Below the pieces are notes generated by a model, which worked only from the letters and a program-made list of their open reading frames with translations, made no database searches and was not told the DNA's origin. The position numbers were made by a program, and so were the translations under genes. Source: Sulfurovum sp. (GTDB taxonomy: Bacteria; Campylobacterota; Campylobacteria; Campylobacterales; Sulfurovaceae). From it: DNA of 37,859 bases. The stretch covers positions 1 to 37,859 of the forward strand of contig JAKIUE010000009.1 of NCBI GenBank assembly GCA_021647715.1. The letters run 5' to 3'. Positions 25,315 to 32,744 of this stretch are shown here, in pieces; positions within the stretch are counted from its first letter, which is position 1, and the number at the start of each line of letters is the position of its first letter.

Positions 25315-26491
25315 TTTTGTTGTAGTCACTCTTGGTTATGCAGATGAGTTAAGTGATATACTCTCAAACAATAAAAAATCACTTTTTGATTATCAGTTTC
25401 AGGATAATGAGGCTAAAAGTAATACTCTTGAGAACTCATGGATTAATCCTATAATGTTGCAATATCGAAAAAATTATTCCAAACAATTTACAGATAAGAC
25501 GGTTAAAACTGGAAGTTTTACAGTAGGTATTGATCAGCCTATTTTTCGTTCAGGAGGTATTTATTTTGCCATTAAGTATGCTAAAGCCTTAAGAGGTGCC
25601 AATGAAGCAGAAATAAGATTAAAGAAAAGAGAGATGATAATGCAAGCAGTGAAGATTCTCTTTGAGATAAAAAAATTAAGATTGGAGAAAAAGAAGCTAG
25701 CAAGGCTTATAAAAAATGATTCCATTGATATACGACAAAAAAGTGAAAGTTATGAAGCTGGGCTCATAGACAGTAGTTTTTTAGATCAAGCTCTTTTGAA
25801 TAAACATAAAGACGAAACGAACTTACTTGAATTAGAAACTTCATTGATGACACTTGAAAAAAACTTTTCACTTTTAAGTGATAAAAATCCTTCGTCTTTA
25901 AAACTACCCAAACTTAATATAATACCTCTATCAAAATATAAAGATAATAATCTTGAGTTAGCACGTGATAGGCTACGTGCAGAAGAAAAAGCGTATAACT
26001 CTAAAATGACATGGGCTAAATATATGCCAACTATATCAGTACAAGCAAGATACACTGATGAAGATTTAAATCCACTTTTTGCAAGGCCAGGCATGGGTAT
26101 AGAAGAGCAGTATTTTACGTATGGCTTTAGCATATCCATGCCTTTGAATATTAATATGTTCTCTGATGTTGAAGCCAGTAAAGTAGAACATCTAAAAGCA
26201 GAAACTGAAGTTATTGATCGCAAGTATACTCTAGGTAAAGAATACAAACTTATTAGAAGTAAACTTAACTTAATTGATAAGAAAATAATTTTAGCTAAAA
26301 AAGGTGAAAAACTTTATCAGAGACTTTATAAAAGTACGTATAACTTAGAAAAAGTAGGAGAGAAAACATCATTTGACACATCACTTATGAGGAATTCTTT
26401 GGAGATAAAAAAGATAGATAAACAAATTTATGCTATTGACAAACAGATACTGCTCCTTGATTTGTATACTAAGGTTGGAGATGACATTTAG
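25271..26491 (+). CDS. TolC-like outer membrane efflux protein
   Basis: A 406-aa exported protein with a signal peptide (hydrophobic core LFLLCSFVVVTLGYA). It has long helices with repeated pattern (about 105-205 and 290-400) and two beta segments (SFTVGIDQPIFRSGG about 80; YFTYGFSISMPLNINMF about 280), the layout of TolC channels, though it is shorter than E. coli TolC. The gene starts inside the end of argD, so translation is coupled. With the upstream adaptor it makes two of the three parts of a tripartite exporter. The substrate and pump are unknown. Confidence 0.78.
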   Translation: MRGLYVLKKLFLLCSFVVVTLGYADELSDILSNNKKSLFDYQFQDNEAKSNTLENSWINPIMLQYRKNYSKQFTDKTVKTGSFTVGIDQPIFRSGGIYFAIKYAKALRGANEAEIRLKKREMIMQAVKILFEIKKLRLEKKKLARLIKNDSIDIRQKSESYEAGLIDSSFLDQALLNKHKDETNLLELETSLMTLEKNFSLLSDKNPSSLKLPKLNIIPLSKYKDNNLELARDRLRAEEKAYNSKMTWAKYMPTISVQARYTDEDLNPLFARPGMGIEEQYFTYGFSISMPLNINMFSDVEASKVEHLKAETEVIDRKYTLGKEYKLIRSKLNLIDKKIILAKKGEKLYQRLYKSTYNLEKVGEKTSFDTSLMRNSLEIKKIDKQIYAIDKQILLLDLYTKVGDDI

Positions 26492-27476
26492 TAAATATAT
26501 GCAAGAATGGCTTTATGGTAAAGATGGTTATTATAAAGATTATAAAGAGATAGGTAAAGGTGGTGATTTCTATACAGCTGTAAGTAGTAGTGCCTTTTTT
26601 GGGGCAAGCATTGCCAATTATTTTTATAAACTTATACAAGAGAATAAAGCCAAAAGAGATGGTTGGTTAATTGAAATAGGAGCACATCAAGGGTATTTAC
26701 TTTGTGATATGATTCAGTGGCTGTATACATGCGATGCAAGTTTAGTCAAGACATTAAAGTTTGCAATTGTTGAAAGACAAGAAAATGTACGTAAAGCACA
26801 GTTGTCATATATTAAAGAACGTTTTGGTGATGATATAAATATTGTTCATTTTAGTGATATATCAGAGCTTAATATTGATTATGCTTTTGTTGTAGCCAAT
26901 GAAATTTTTGATGCTTTCCCTTGTGAATTGATTAAAGATGAGAAAATTGCAGTGGTTGATGATAATCATATTATCAGTTGGGAAGATGCACCCAAAGATA
27001 TATTGACTTGGGCAAATGGGCACTCTTTAAAACAAGGGGAAATGGCTATTGGATATGAAGAGTTTGCTAAATATATGTCTCAAGGTATTCAAAAATGTGA
27101 TTTTGTAACATTTGATTATGGAGAAAAATATGTACGAAATGATTTTTCAATACGTGTGTATAGAAAACATGAAACATTTCCTTTGTTTGATGAGGATTTG
27201 AAATTGTCTGACTCCTATCAGTCTGATGATATTACATATGATGTAAATTTTGAACATGTTAGTGAAGCTTTTTTAAATGCAGGATTTTCAGAAGTGCTTT
27301 ATGAGACACAAGCAAGGGCACTTATACGTTTTGGAATTATTGATATACTTGAGCAGTTTGCTAAGCAAACCACCCAAGCAAATTACTTAAGAGAGACCGA
27401 TAGGATTAAAACATTGATATCTCCCACAATTATGGGTGATAGATTTAAAATGATCCATTTAAGAAAAGAAGGTTAA
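26481..27476 (+). CDS. MidA/NDUFAF7-like SAM-dependent methyltransferase
   Basis: A 331-aa protein of the COG1565 type. The N-terminal stretch YKEIGKGGDFYTAVSSSAFFG, the SAM-binding IEIGAHQGYLLCDM (about 66-79) and VVANEIFDAFPCEL (about 134-147) are typical. The mitochondrial relative NDUFAF7 methylates an arginine of complex I; the bacterial role is less clear. I start it at the ATG at 26481, preceded by AAGGTTGGAG; a longer in-frame version from 26430 lies within the TolC-like gene. The start overlaps the end of that gene by 11 nt. Its last 4 nt overlap the convergent lipoprotein gene. Confidence 0.85.
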   Translation: MTFSKYMQEWLYGKDGYYKDYKEIGKGGDFYTAVSSSAFFGASIANYFYKLIQENKAKRDGWLIEIGAHQGYLLCDMIQWLYTCDASLVKTLKFAIVERQENVRKAQLSYIKERFGDDINIVHFSDISELNIDYAFVVANEIFDAFPCELIKDEKIAVVDDNHIISWEDAPKDILTWANGHSLKQGEMAIGYEEFAKYMSQGIQKCDFVTFDYGEKYVRNDFSIRVYRKHETFPLFDEDLKLSDSYQSDDITYDVNFEHVSEAFLNAGFSEVLYETQARALIRFGIIDILEQFAKQTTQANYLRETDRIKTLISPTIMGDRFKMIHLRKEG

Positions 27477-27934
27477 TGTTTCATTGCTTTTAGCATGGCA
27501 CATCGTTTAATAGATGCAGCTTCATTTCCAAACATTTTTGTATATTTATTAAATTTATCTTGACCAATCATGGTAATACATGATTCTTTTGTCATACTTG
27601 GACTTGTAGAAGTTGTTTGCGTAGGTGTTTTTATTGTTGGTTCTACTTTTTTTGTTTTATGCTTTGTCTGTGGATACATATATTCTGAATCAAAATTATT
27701 ATCTTCTACTTTTTTGAGTTTTATATTTTTTTTAGGTGGGGTAGGTAATTCTTGTGAATAAGGTATGCTTCTTCTAGAGTTACTTCTTTGTGAGAGTGCT
27801 TCAATTTGTATTTGTTGCTGCTCAATAAGGAGGGCTTGTTGTGCATTTCTATTTTGTAATTGTATATTTTGTTGAGTACTTTTACATCCTGAGAACAAGA
27901 AAAGTACAAGTGTTGGAGTTAGCCACCATTTCAT
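27473..27934 (-). CDS. Small lipoprotein, unknown
   Basis: A 153-aa protein with a lipoprotein signal peptide (lipobox LFSGC). The mature part starts with a Gln-rich helix (QNIQLQNRNAQQALLIEQQQ), then a low-complexity Pro/Thr/Lys linker, then a compact C-terminal segment (about 118-153) with two cysteines, SCITMIGQDKFNKY and KRCAMLKAMK. I do not recognise the family. An AAAGGAT ribosome site precedes it; 80 nt separate it from acpS upstream on the same strand. Confidence 0.75.
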   Translation of the reverse strand: MKWWLTPTLVLFLFSGCKSTQQNIQLQNRNAQQALLIEQQQIQIEALSQRSNSRRSIPYSQELPTPPKKNIKLKKVEDNNFDSEYMYPQTKHKTKKVEPTIKTPTQTTSTSPSMTKESCITMIGQDKFNKYTKMFGNEAASIKRCAMLKAMKH

Positions 27935-28014
27935 TAATAATCCTTTTTATATTTATCTATATATTGTAGTATAATTTGAGAATAATTACAATTAAAATGT
28001 GATTTTCTGTATCA

Positions 28015-28371
28015 TTAGTTATTTTTTACTATTGCGACAACAGCGATAGCAAAACCTCCATCATGACTTATGGAAAGAGATGCACTTTTGATCTTATGTT
28101 TATTTTGAGCTGCGACACTTAAAACAAAAGATGGTGCACCTTTATCACTTTTAGATAAGTGTATATCGTGAAATGATAATTCACTTCCAATACCACAACC
28201 TAGAGCTTTGGAGATAGCCTCTTTTGCTGCCCAAAAACCAGCAAGAGTTTCTATTTTTTTTATTAGTGTTATTTCATCATCGGAAAGAAACTTTTTTTTA
28301 AAATGCAAGTTATATTTATCGTCAATCTTCTTAATGCGATTAATTTGTATAATGTCTGTTCCAATATGCAT
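28015..28371 (-). CDS. acpS: Holo-[acyl-carrier-protein] synthase
   Basis: A 118-aa enzyme that moves the phosphopantetheine arm of CoA onto acyl carrier protein. It has the N-terminal GTDIIQINRI with the Mg-binding Asp, and GFWAAKEAISKALG with the second metal ligand Glu and the Lys, plus SISHDGGFAIA at the end. It is 11 nt behind radA on the same strand. There is no ribosome site in front of the ATG, but a TATAAT lies there (28377-28382). Confidence 0.95.
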   Translation of the reverse strand: MHIGTDIIQINRIKKIDDKYNLHFKKKFLSDDEITLIKKIETLAGFWAAKEAISKALGCGIGSELSFHDIHLSKSDKGAPSFVLSVAAQNKHKIKSASLSISHDGGFAIAVVAIVKNN

Positions 28372-28376
28372 AAAGC

Positions 28377-28382
28377 ATTATA
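28377..28382 (-). promoter_or_regulatory. TATAAT immediately upstream of acpS
   Basis: On the minus strand TATAAT overlaps the radA stop region and ends 5 nt before the acpS ATG. If it is used, the transcript would begin at or beside the start codon and be leaderless. Confidence 0.35.
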
Positions 28383-29729
28383 TCACATCCATTCAACAAC
28401 TTTAGATACTTCATCAGCAATAAAACACTTAATAGCTGTTTTTTCACTAGCTTTATTAGGAATAACAGCTTTTTTAAATCCTTGTGTTTCTATTTCTTTG
28501 AGTCGCTGTGAAAGAGAAGATATCTCACGAATTTCTCCTGTAAGACTTACTTCTCCTAAGAAAAGTGTCTCTGAACTTAATTCTCTGTCTCGATACGAAC
28601 TGAGTATTGCTGCAATGATAGCTAAATCAGCAGAAGGATCATTGACTTTAATCCCTCCAGAAATATTAATGAAGACATCATAGGTGCCTAAAGGTAAATC
28701 TAATTTTTTCTCTAGTAATGCTAAGAGCATACCTAAGCGGTTATTATCAAAACCAGTTGAGCTTCTTTTTGCATGTCCATAAGCCTCTGATACTAAAGCC
28801 TGAACTTCAATAATAATAGGACGTGAACCTTCCATTATGACTGTAAGTGATGATCCTGATTGTAATTTATCTTTATTGAAAAATTTACCAGCCATAGATT
28901 TTGCATCGTTTAATCCTTCTTTATTCATCTCAAATATACCTACTTCATTGGTCGCACCAAAACGATTTTTGAAGCCCCTTAAAAGTCGTAAATCAGAATT
29001 TGTATCTCCTTCAAAGTAGAGTACTGTGTCTACCATATGCTCTAATACTCTTGGTCCTGCGATAGAGCCGTCTTTGGTAATGTGCCCTATGATAAAGATA
29101 GGAATATGTAATGACTTAGCGATGCGCATCAAATCAAAGGTTATAGTACGTACCTGTGTCACTGATCCAGGGGCTGAAGGAGTATCTTCAGAGTAGAGTG
29201 TTTGTATGGAATCTATGATAATAAGTTTATAAGGTTGGTTTGTTATTTCAGAAATTACTGTGCTAAGGTTAATTTCTGGGAGGAGATATAGATTGTCATG
29301 GTTGGCTTCAAGACGGTTGGCACGTAGCTTGATTTGTCCTGCTGACTCTTCTCCTGAAACATAGAGTACTTTTTTGGAAACTCTAGCTAGGTTTCCAGCA
29401 ATCTTAAGTAATAATGTTGACTTTCCCACGCCAGGACTTCCGCCTATAAGGGTAAGTGAACCTGGTACGATACCTCCACCTAAAACTAGGTCAAGTTCTG
29501 TACTACCTGAAGTAAAACGTGTGATGTTGTCTTCTTCTATTTGGGTGATGGGTTTTGCTTTCATTGTCGATATATTTGATGTACTTGCTGTTTCTTTTAA
29601 ATATTTTATCTGTTCTGTACTAAGCTCAATCATGCTTTCCCACTCATTGCATGAGGTACACTTTCCCATCCACCGTGGAGACTGAAATCCACAGGATTGA
29701 CATTCAAAGAGGGTTTTTTTCTTTGCCAT
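28383..29729 (-). CDS. radA: DNA repair protein RadA
   Basis: A 448-aa protein of normal length: an N-terminal zinc finger (CQSCG and CTSCNEW), a RecA-like ATPase with Walker A GGSPGVGKST (about 94-103), the RadA-specific KNRFG motif (about 251), and a C-terminal Lon-like domain. RadA promotes branch migration in recombination. AAGGAG precedes the ATG. It is divergent from plsC, with a 27-bp palindrome in the gap. Confidence 0.96.
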   Translation of the reverse strand: MAKKKTLFECQSCGFQSPRWMGKCTSCNEWESMIELSTEQIKYLKETASTSNISTMKAKPITQIEEDNITRFTSGSTELDLVLGGGIVPGSLTLIGGSPGVGKSTLLLKIAGNLARVSKKVLYVSGEESAGQIKLRANRLEANHDNLYLLPEINLSTVISEITNQPYKLIIIDSIQTLYSEDTPSAPGSVTQVRTITFDLMRIAKSLHIPIFIIGHITKDGSIAGPRVLEHMVDTVLYFEGDTNSDLRLLRGFKNRFGATNEVGIFEMNKEGLNDAKSMAGKFFNKDKLQSGSSLTVIMEGSRPIIIEVQALVSEAYGHAKRSSTGFDNNRLGMLLALLEKKLDLPLGTYDVFINISGGIKVNDPSADLAIIAAILSSYRDRELSSETLFLGEVSLTGEIREISSLSQRLKEIETQGFKKAVIPNKASEKTAIKCFIADEVSKVVEWM

Positions 29730-29787
29730 AAAAGTTACTCCTTATGATTTATTGTTTGTATTGTAGACTAAACTTTTTTATTTTAAT

Positions 29788-29814
29788 TAAAATATGTCAA
29801 ATTGTCATATTTTA
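29788..29814. promoter_or_regulatory. 27-bp near-perfect palindrome between radA and plsC
   Basis: The half TAAAATATG-T-CAA is mirrored by TTG-T-CATATTTTA around a single central A, with only the T/T pair mismatched, giving 12 of 13 pairs. It ends 20 nt before the plsC TATAAT, so it spans about the -35 region and upstream, and lies 59-85 nt from the radA start. This looks like an operator for a dimeric regulator acting on one or both genes. Confidence 0.55.
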
Positions 29815-29833
29815 TGCTTTTAGTTCTTTTGGT

Positions 29834-29839
29834 TATAAT
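29834..29839 (+). promoter_or_regulatory. -10 element of plsC
   Basis: TATAAT in GGTTATAATTT lies 26 nt before the ATG at 29865. It falls inside the longer possible reading frame, which supports the downstream start codon. Confidence 0.5.
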
Positions 29840-29864
29840 TTTATTCTTATTAGCTGGAGGAAAA

Positions 29865-30545
29865 ATGACGTTTAATATAATAAAACAAGCACTTTATGGC
29901 TTGTATTTAACCAATAGTTTTGGGTTACGTTTATCACGAACAGATGATCCTAAAGAGATAAAAAGATTACGTCATGCATATTCTGCTACGCAGTTAGAAA
30001 TGTTAAATATTACAGTGAAAATAGAAAATAGAGAGAAACTACCTAAAATAGGGCAATACCTTGTAGTCTCTAATCATAGGAGTATCATTGACCCACCTAT
30101 CATTGAAGTTGCGTTGGAAGAGACAGAAATATTTGGTCCTTGGATTTCAAAAAAAGAACTTTATAATTCATTTTTCTTTGGGCTTTTTGTTCGCAATGCA
30201 GGGTCTATTTTACTTGACAGAGATAAAAACCAAATGTCTGGTTTTTTTGCAGATATTAAAGAAGCTGTGAAACGTGGAGAATCAATTTTTATTTTTCCAG
30301 AAGGTACACGAAATAAAACAGAAGAGTCTTTGACAACATTTAAAGAAGGGGCTCGGATTATTGCTCTAAAAAATAGACTACCTATTTTGCCCCTTTATGT
30401 GAAAACAAATGCAGACAGCATATTAAAAAATGCCCTAGCAGATAAGGGCTTCAGTCAAGAAGTTGTGTTAGAGGTAGGTGATATTATAGACTATAAAGAT
30501 AGAACAGCTTTGGAAGAGCTTTATAGAAAAAATTTTCATCTTTAA
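29865..30545 (+). CDS. plsC: 1-acyl-sn-glycerol-3-phosphate acyltransferase
   Basis: A 226-aa enzyme that adds the second acyl chain in phosphatidic acid synthesis. It has the acyltransferase motif NHRSIIDPP (HxxxxD), the FFGLFVRNAGSILLDR block and FPEGTRNK, which binds the glycerol phosphate. I choose the ATG at 29865 because GGAGG lies 4 nt in front and a TATAAT lies just upstream; the frame is open back to a TTG at 29802, which would add a hydrophobic stretch but overlaps the promoter and palindrome and lacks a ribosome site. It is convergent with ftsY, 9 nt apart. Confidence 0.88.
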   Translation: MTFNIIKQALYGLYLTNSFGLRLSRTDDPKEIKRLRHAYSATQLEMLNITVKIENREKLPKIGQYLVVSNHRSIIDPPIIEVALEETEIFGPWISKKELYNSFFFGLFVRNAGSILLDRDKNQMSGFFADIKEAVKRGESIFIFPEGTRNKTEESLTTFKEGARIIALKNRLPILPLYVKTNADSILKNALADKGFSQEVVLEVGDIIDYKDRTALEELYRKNFHL

Positions 30546-30554
30546 ATAATCATT

Positions 30555-31421
30555 TTAAATAAAAATTTCATCTAAAATTGTATTGATATAGGCATTGGCT
30601 TTAAATGTAATGAGATCTTTAGGTTGCTCACCTGTACCGATATAAAAAATAGGCATTTGTAGCTCATCAGCGATGCTTAGTACTGAGCCACCCTTTGCCG
30701 TTCCATCTAGTTTAGTGATTATTATACCATCTATGCCTATGAGCTCATCAAATACTTTGGCTTGGTTAATCGAAGAACTTCCTTGTGTGCCATCAAGAAT
30801 AAGCATTTTTCTATGTGGTGCATCTGGGAGGGCTTTTTTTGCCACACGTAGCATTTTTTTGAGTTCTTCACTTAGGTTACTTTGTGTATGGAGTCTTCCT
30901 GCAGTGTCGATGATAACATGGTCATAATTTTTTGCGATAGCAGACTCGATAGTATCATAAACTACAGCAGAGGGATCATGACCTTGTTTTGTTGCAATAA
31001 TGGGTATATTTAGCTTTACAGCCCATCTACTTAGTTGTTCTATAGCAGCGGCACGGAAAGTGTCTCCTGCACCTAAAACAACTTCTTTACCTTCTTGTTT
31101 ATACAAGTAGGCTAACTTTGCTATGGTGGTTGTTTTTCCTGCTCCATTGACCCCTATAATCATCTCTACAAAAGGCTTTGTATCACTTTTTTTCCATTTA
31201 ATATCATATTGAAATACGGAGATAAGTGAGTTAAAAGCTTGTATTCTTGAAATAGTATTGGGTAGTCCTTCTAAGAGCTTTTCTACAAGAGAATAGTTTA
31301 CATCAGATTCAAGTAAAAGCTCTTCAAACTCTTCTTTTGTGATACTTTTTTTCTTTTGAGGTATAACTTCTTTAATGGCATCATTTGTTTTGCCTAAAAC
31401 TTTTTTGAATATATTAAACAT
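30555..31421 (-). CDS. ftsY: Signal recognition particle receptor FtsY
   Basis: A 288-aa SRP GTPase that receives ribosome-SRP complexes at the membrane. A short N domain precedes the G domain with GVNGAGKTTT (G1), AGDTFRAAA (G2), DTAGR (G3) and TKLDGTAKGG (G4). The long acidic N-terminal extension of enterobacterial FtsY is absent, as in many bacteria. It starts 11 nt after the stop of the thioredoxin-like lipoprotein, with AAAGG in front. Confidence 0.96.
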   Translation of the reverse strand: MFNIFKKVLGKTNDAIKEVIPQKKKSITKEEFEELLLESDVNYSLVEKLLEGLPNTISRIQAFNSLISVFQYDIKWKKSDTKPFVEMIIGVNGAGKTTTIAKLAYLYKQEGKEVVLGAGDTFRAAAIEQLSRWAVKLNIPIIATKQGHDPSAVVYDTIESAIAKNYDHVIIDTAGRLHTQSNLSEELKKMLRVAKKALPDAPHRKMLILDGTQGSSSINQAKVFDELIGIDGIIITKLDGTAKGGSVLSIADELQMPIFYIGTGEQPKDLITFKANAYINTILDEIFI

Positions 31422-31432
31422 TAGGTAAGCCT

Positions 31433-32059
31433 TTATTTTTTGATAGTCTGTTTTATATCGTGGGTTATCATCTCTATGGGAGCTGCTCCCTCAAAGTGAC
31501 TGTAATATTTTTCCTCTTTATATATAACAGTTAGAGGTATAGGTTTATCTTTTGTATGAAGAGCGGTATAGAGTAGGTTTGCAATTACTTCATTTTCTTT
31601 AGAAAATGAGACAAAATGGTATATATGATGTTTATTTAAAAATATATTTGGTGTAGATATTTTTTGGGTATCCCCAAGGAGAAGACTTATCACGATGAGT
31701 TTACTTTGATATTTTCGTTGTAGTTTAGATAGGGACTCCATCTGATCGAATGAGGAAGGTGAGGAGATATGAGAAATATTGAGTACAATGGTTTTTTTAT
31801 GAAAAGATTTAGAATAAATATTTTTATCTAACATAGAAAATGTATAATATTTTTTTTGGGTACTTTCTAAGGTGAAGGTGTGAGGATATTGGCTGTGGTT
31901 GACATCAGATGTATGTTTCTCTAAATCTTTTTGGGTAAATATTGTTGTGATATTTGTTTCTATCTCTTGTGTGAAATGGTTTTCCAACTTTTTTTTCTCT
32001 TCACATGCAGCGAAAGTAAGTAAAAGCATACTGAAAAGTAGAGTAGCTATTGTACGCAC
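31433..32059 (-). CDS. Thioredoxin-fold-like lipoprotein without CXXC
   Basis: A 208-aa protein with a lipoprotein signal peptide (lipobox TFAAC). After a linker, FTLESTQKKYYTFSMLD (about 62), KKTIVLNISHISSPSSFDQM (about 88) and the following helix-strand (LQRKYQSKLIVISLLLG) resemble the start of a TlpA/AhpC-like thioredoxin fold, but where the CXXC would lie there is SPSS. No other cysteine is seen in the mature chain beyond the lipid-bearing one. It may be a binding or assembly protein rather than an oxidoreductase. The start codon is GTG, with AAAGGG 5 nt upstream. It forms an operon with ftsY. Confidence 0.72.
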   Translation of the reverse strand: MRTIATLLFSMLLLTFAACEEKKKLENHFTQEIETNITTIFTQKDLEKHTSDVNHSQYPHTFTLESTQKKYYTFSMLDKNIYSKSFHKKTIVLNISHISSPSSFDQMESLSKLQRKYQSKLIVISLLLGDTQKISTPNIFLNKHHIYHFVSFSKENEVIANLLYTALHTKDKPIPLTVIYKEEKYYSHFEGAAPIEMITHDIKQTIKK

Positions 32060-32066
32060 ATAAACC

Positions 32067-32103
32067 CTTTAGCTATAATTTTGTAGAATGATTATAGCTA
32101 AAG
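32067..32103. promoter_or_regulatory. Symmetric promoter: 13-bp inverted repeat with TATAAT on both strands
   Basis: CTTTAGCTATAAT (32067-32079) and ATTATAGCTAAAG (32091-32103) are perfect 13-bp arms with an 11-nt centre. Each arm carries GCTATAAT reading inwards, one for the cyclo-ligase/rny operon (plus) and one for the lipoprotein/ftsY operon (minus). Predicted transcription starts fall within the centre, so the two polymerase sites overlap. Confidence 0.6.
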
Positions 32104-32123
32104 AGCATTAATAATAATGGATA

Positions 32124-32744
32124 ATGATGAAAAAATCAACAAGAAAAAAACTATTTAGAAGTGATTGTTTGCAACGTTTAAAAGATATTTCCACTTATAG
32201 AAAATATAGCATTGATAAAAAAATAATTGAAAAGATGTATAGAATTATCAAAGAGAATAATGCTAGAGAGATAATGCTTTATTTACCTCTAAAGTCAGAA
32301 GTAGATATTTATTTTCTTATTCAAGCATTACGAAAAGAAAAGAAAAACTTATATGTTCCTTTTATGGAAGGTAAAAGTTTTAGGTTGGTAAAATATAGAT
32401 TGCCACTTAAAGAAAAAAAGTTCGGTATTAAAGAACCAAATGATTCAAAACAATTTAGAAAAAAAAGTATAGATATAGCTATTGTACCTATGGTTGGAGT
32501 AGATTGTACACAAAGACGTGTAGGATTTGGAAAAGGCATGTATGATAGATTTTTTGAAAAAAATATAAAAAATATAAAAAAAACAGTTTTTGTAGCGCGT
32601 GAATTGTGTTACAGTAAAGAGGTTGTAACCGACCATTATGATGTAAAATCAGACATAATTTTAACGCAACAGAAACGTCAAAGGATGAAGTATGTTCGAA
32701 ATTGTCGTAGGAGTAGGGGGCGTAGTATCAGGAACGATTATTAG
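32124..32744 (+). CDS. 5-formyltetrahydrofolate cyclo-ligase
   Basis: A 206-aa protein of the MTHFS/YgfA family, which converts 5-formyl-THF to 5,10-methenyl-THF with ATP. The basic N-terminus, LYLPLKSEVDI, YVPFMEG, FGIKEP and the ATP-binding RVGFGKGMYDRFF (about 132-144) are characteristic. The last 17 residues run 53 nt into the rny gene in another frame and are Arg-rich, so they are probably an unconserved tail. Two ATGs (32124, 32127) serve as possible starts, neither with a good ribosome site. Confidence 0.87.
   Translation: MMKKSTRKKLFRSDCLQRLKDISTYRKYSIDKKIIEKMYRIIKENNAREIMLYLPLKSEVDIYFLIQALRKEKKNLYVPFMEGKSFRLVKYRLPLKEKKFGIKEPNDSKQFRKKSIDIAIVPMVGVDCTQRRVGFGKGMYDRFFEKNIKNIKKTVFVARELCYSKEVVTDHYDVKSDIILTQQKRQRMKYVRNCRRSRGRSIRNDY

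Noticed and set aside
29802-29864. N-terminal extension of plsC starting at TTG 29802 or ATG 29814
   Set aside because: It overlaps the palindrome and a TATAAT and has no ribosome site, while ATG 29865 has GGAGG in front.
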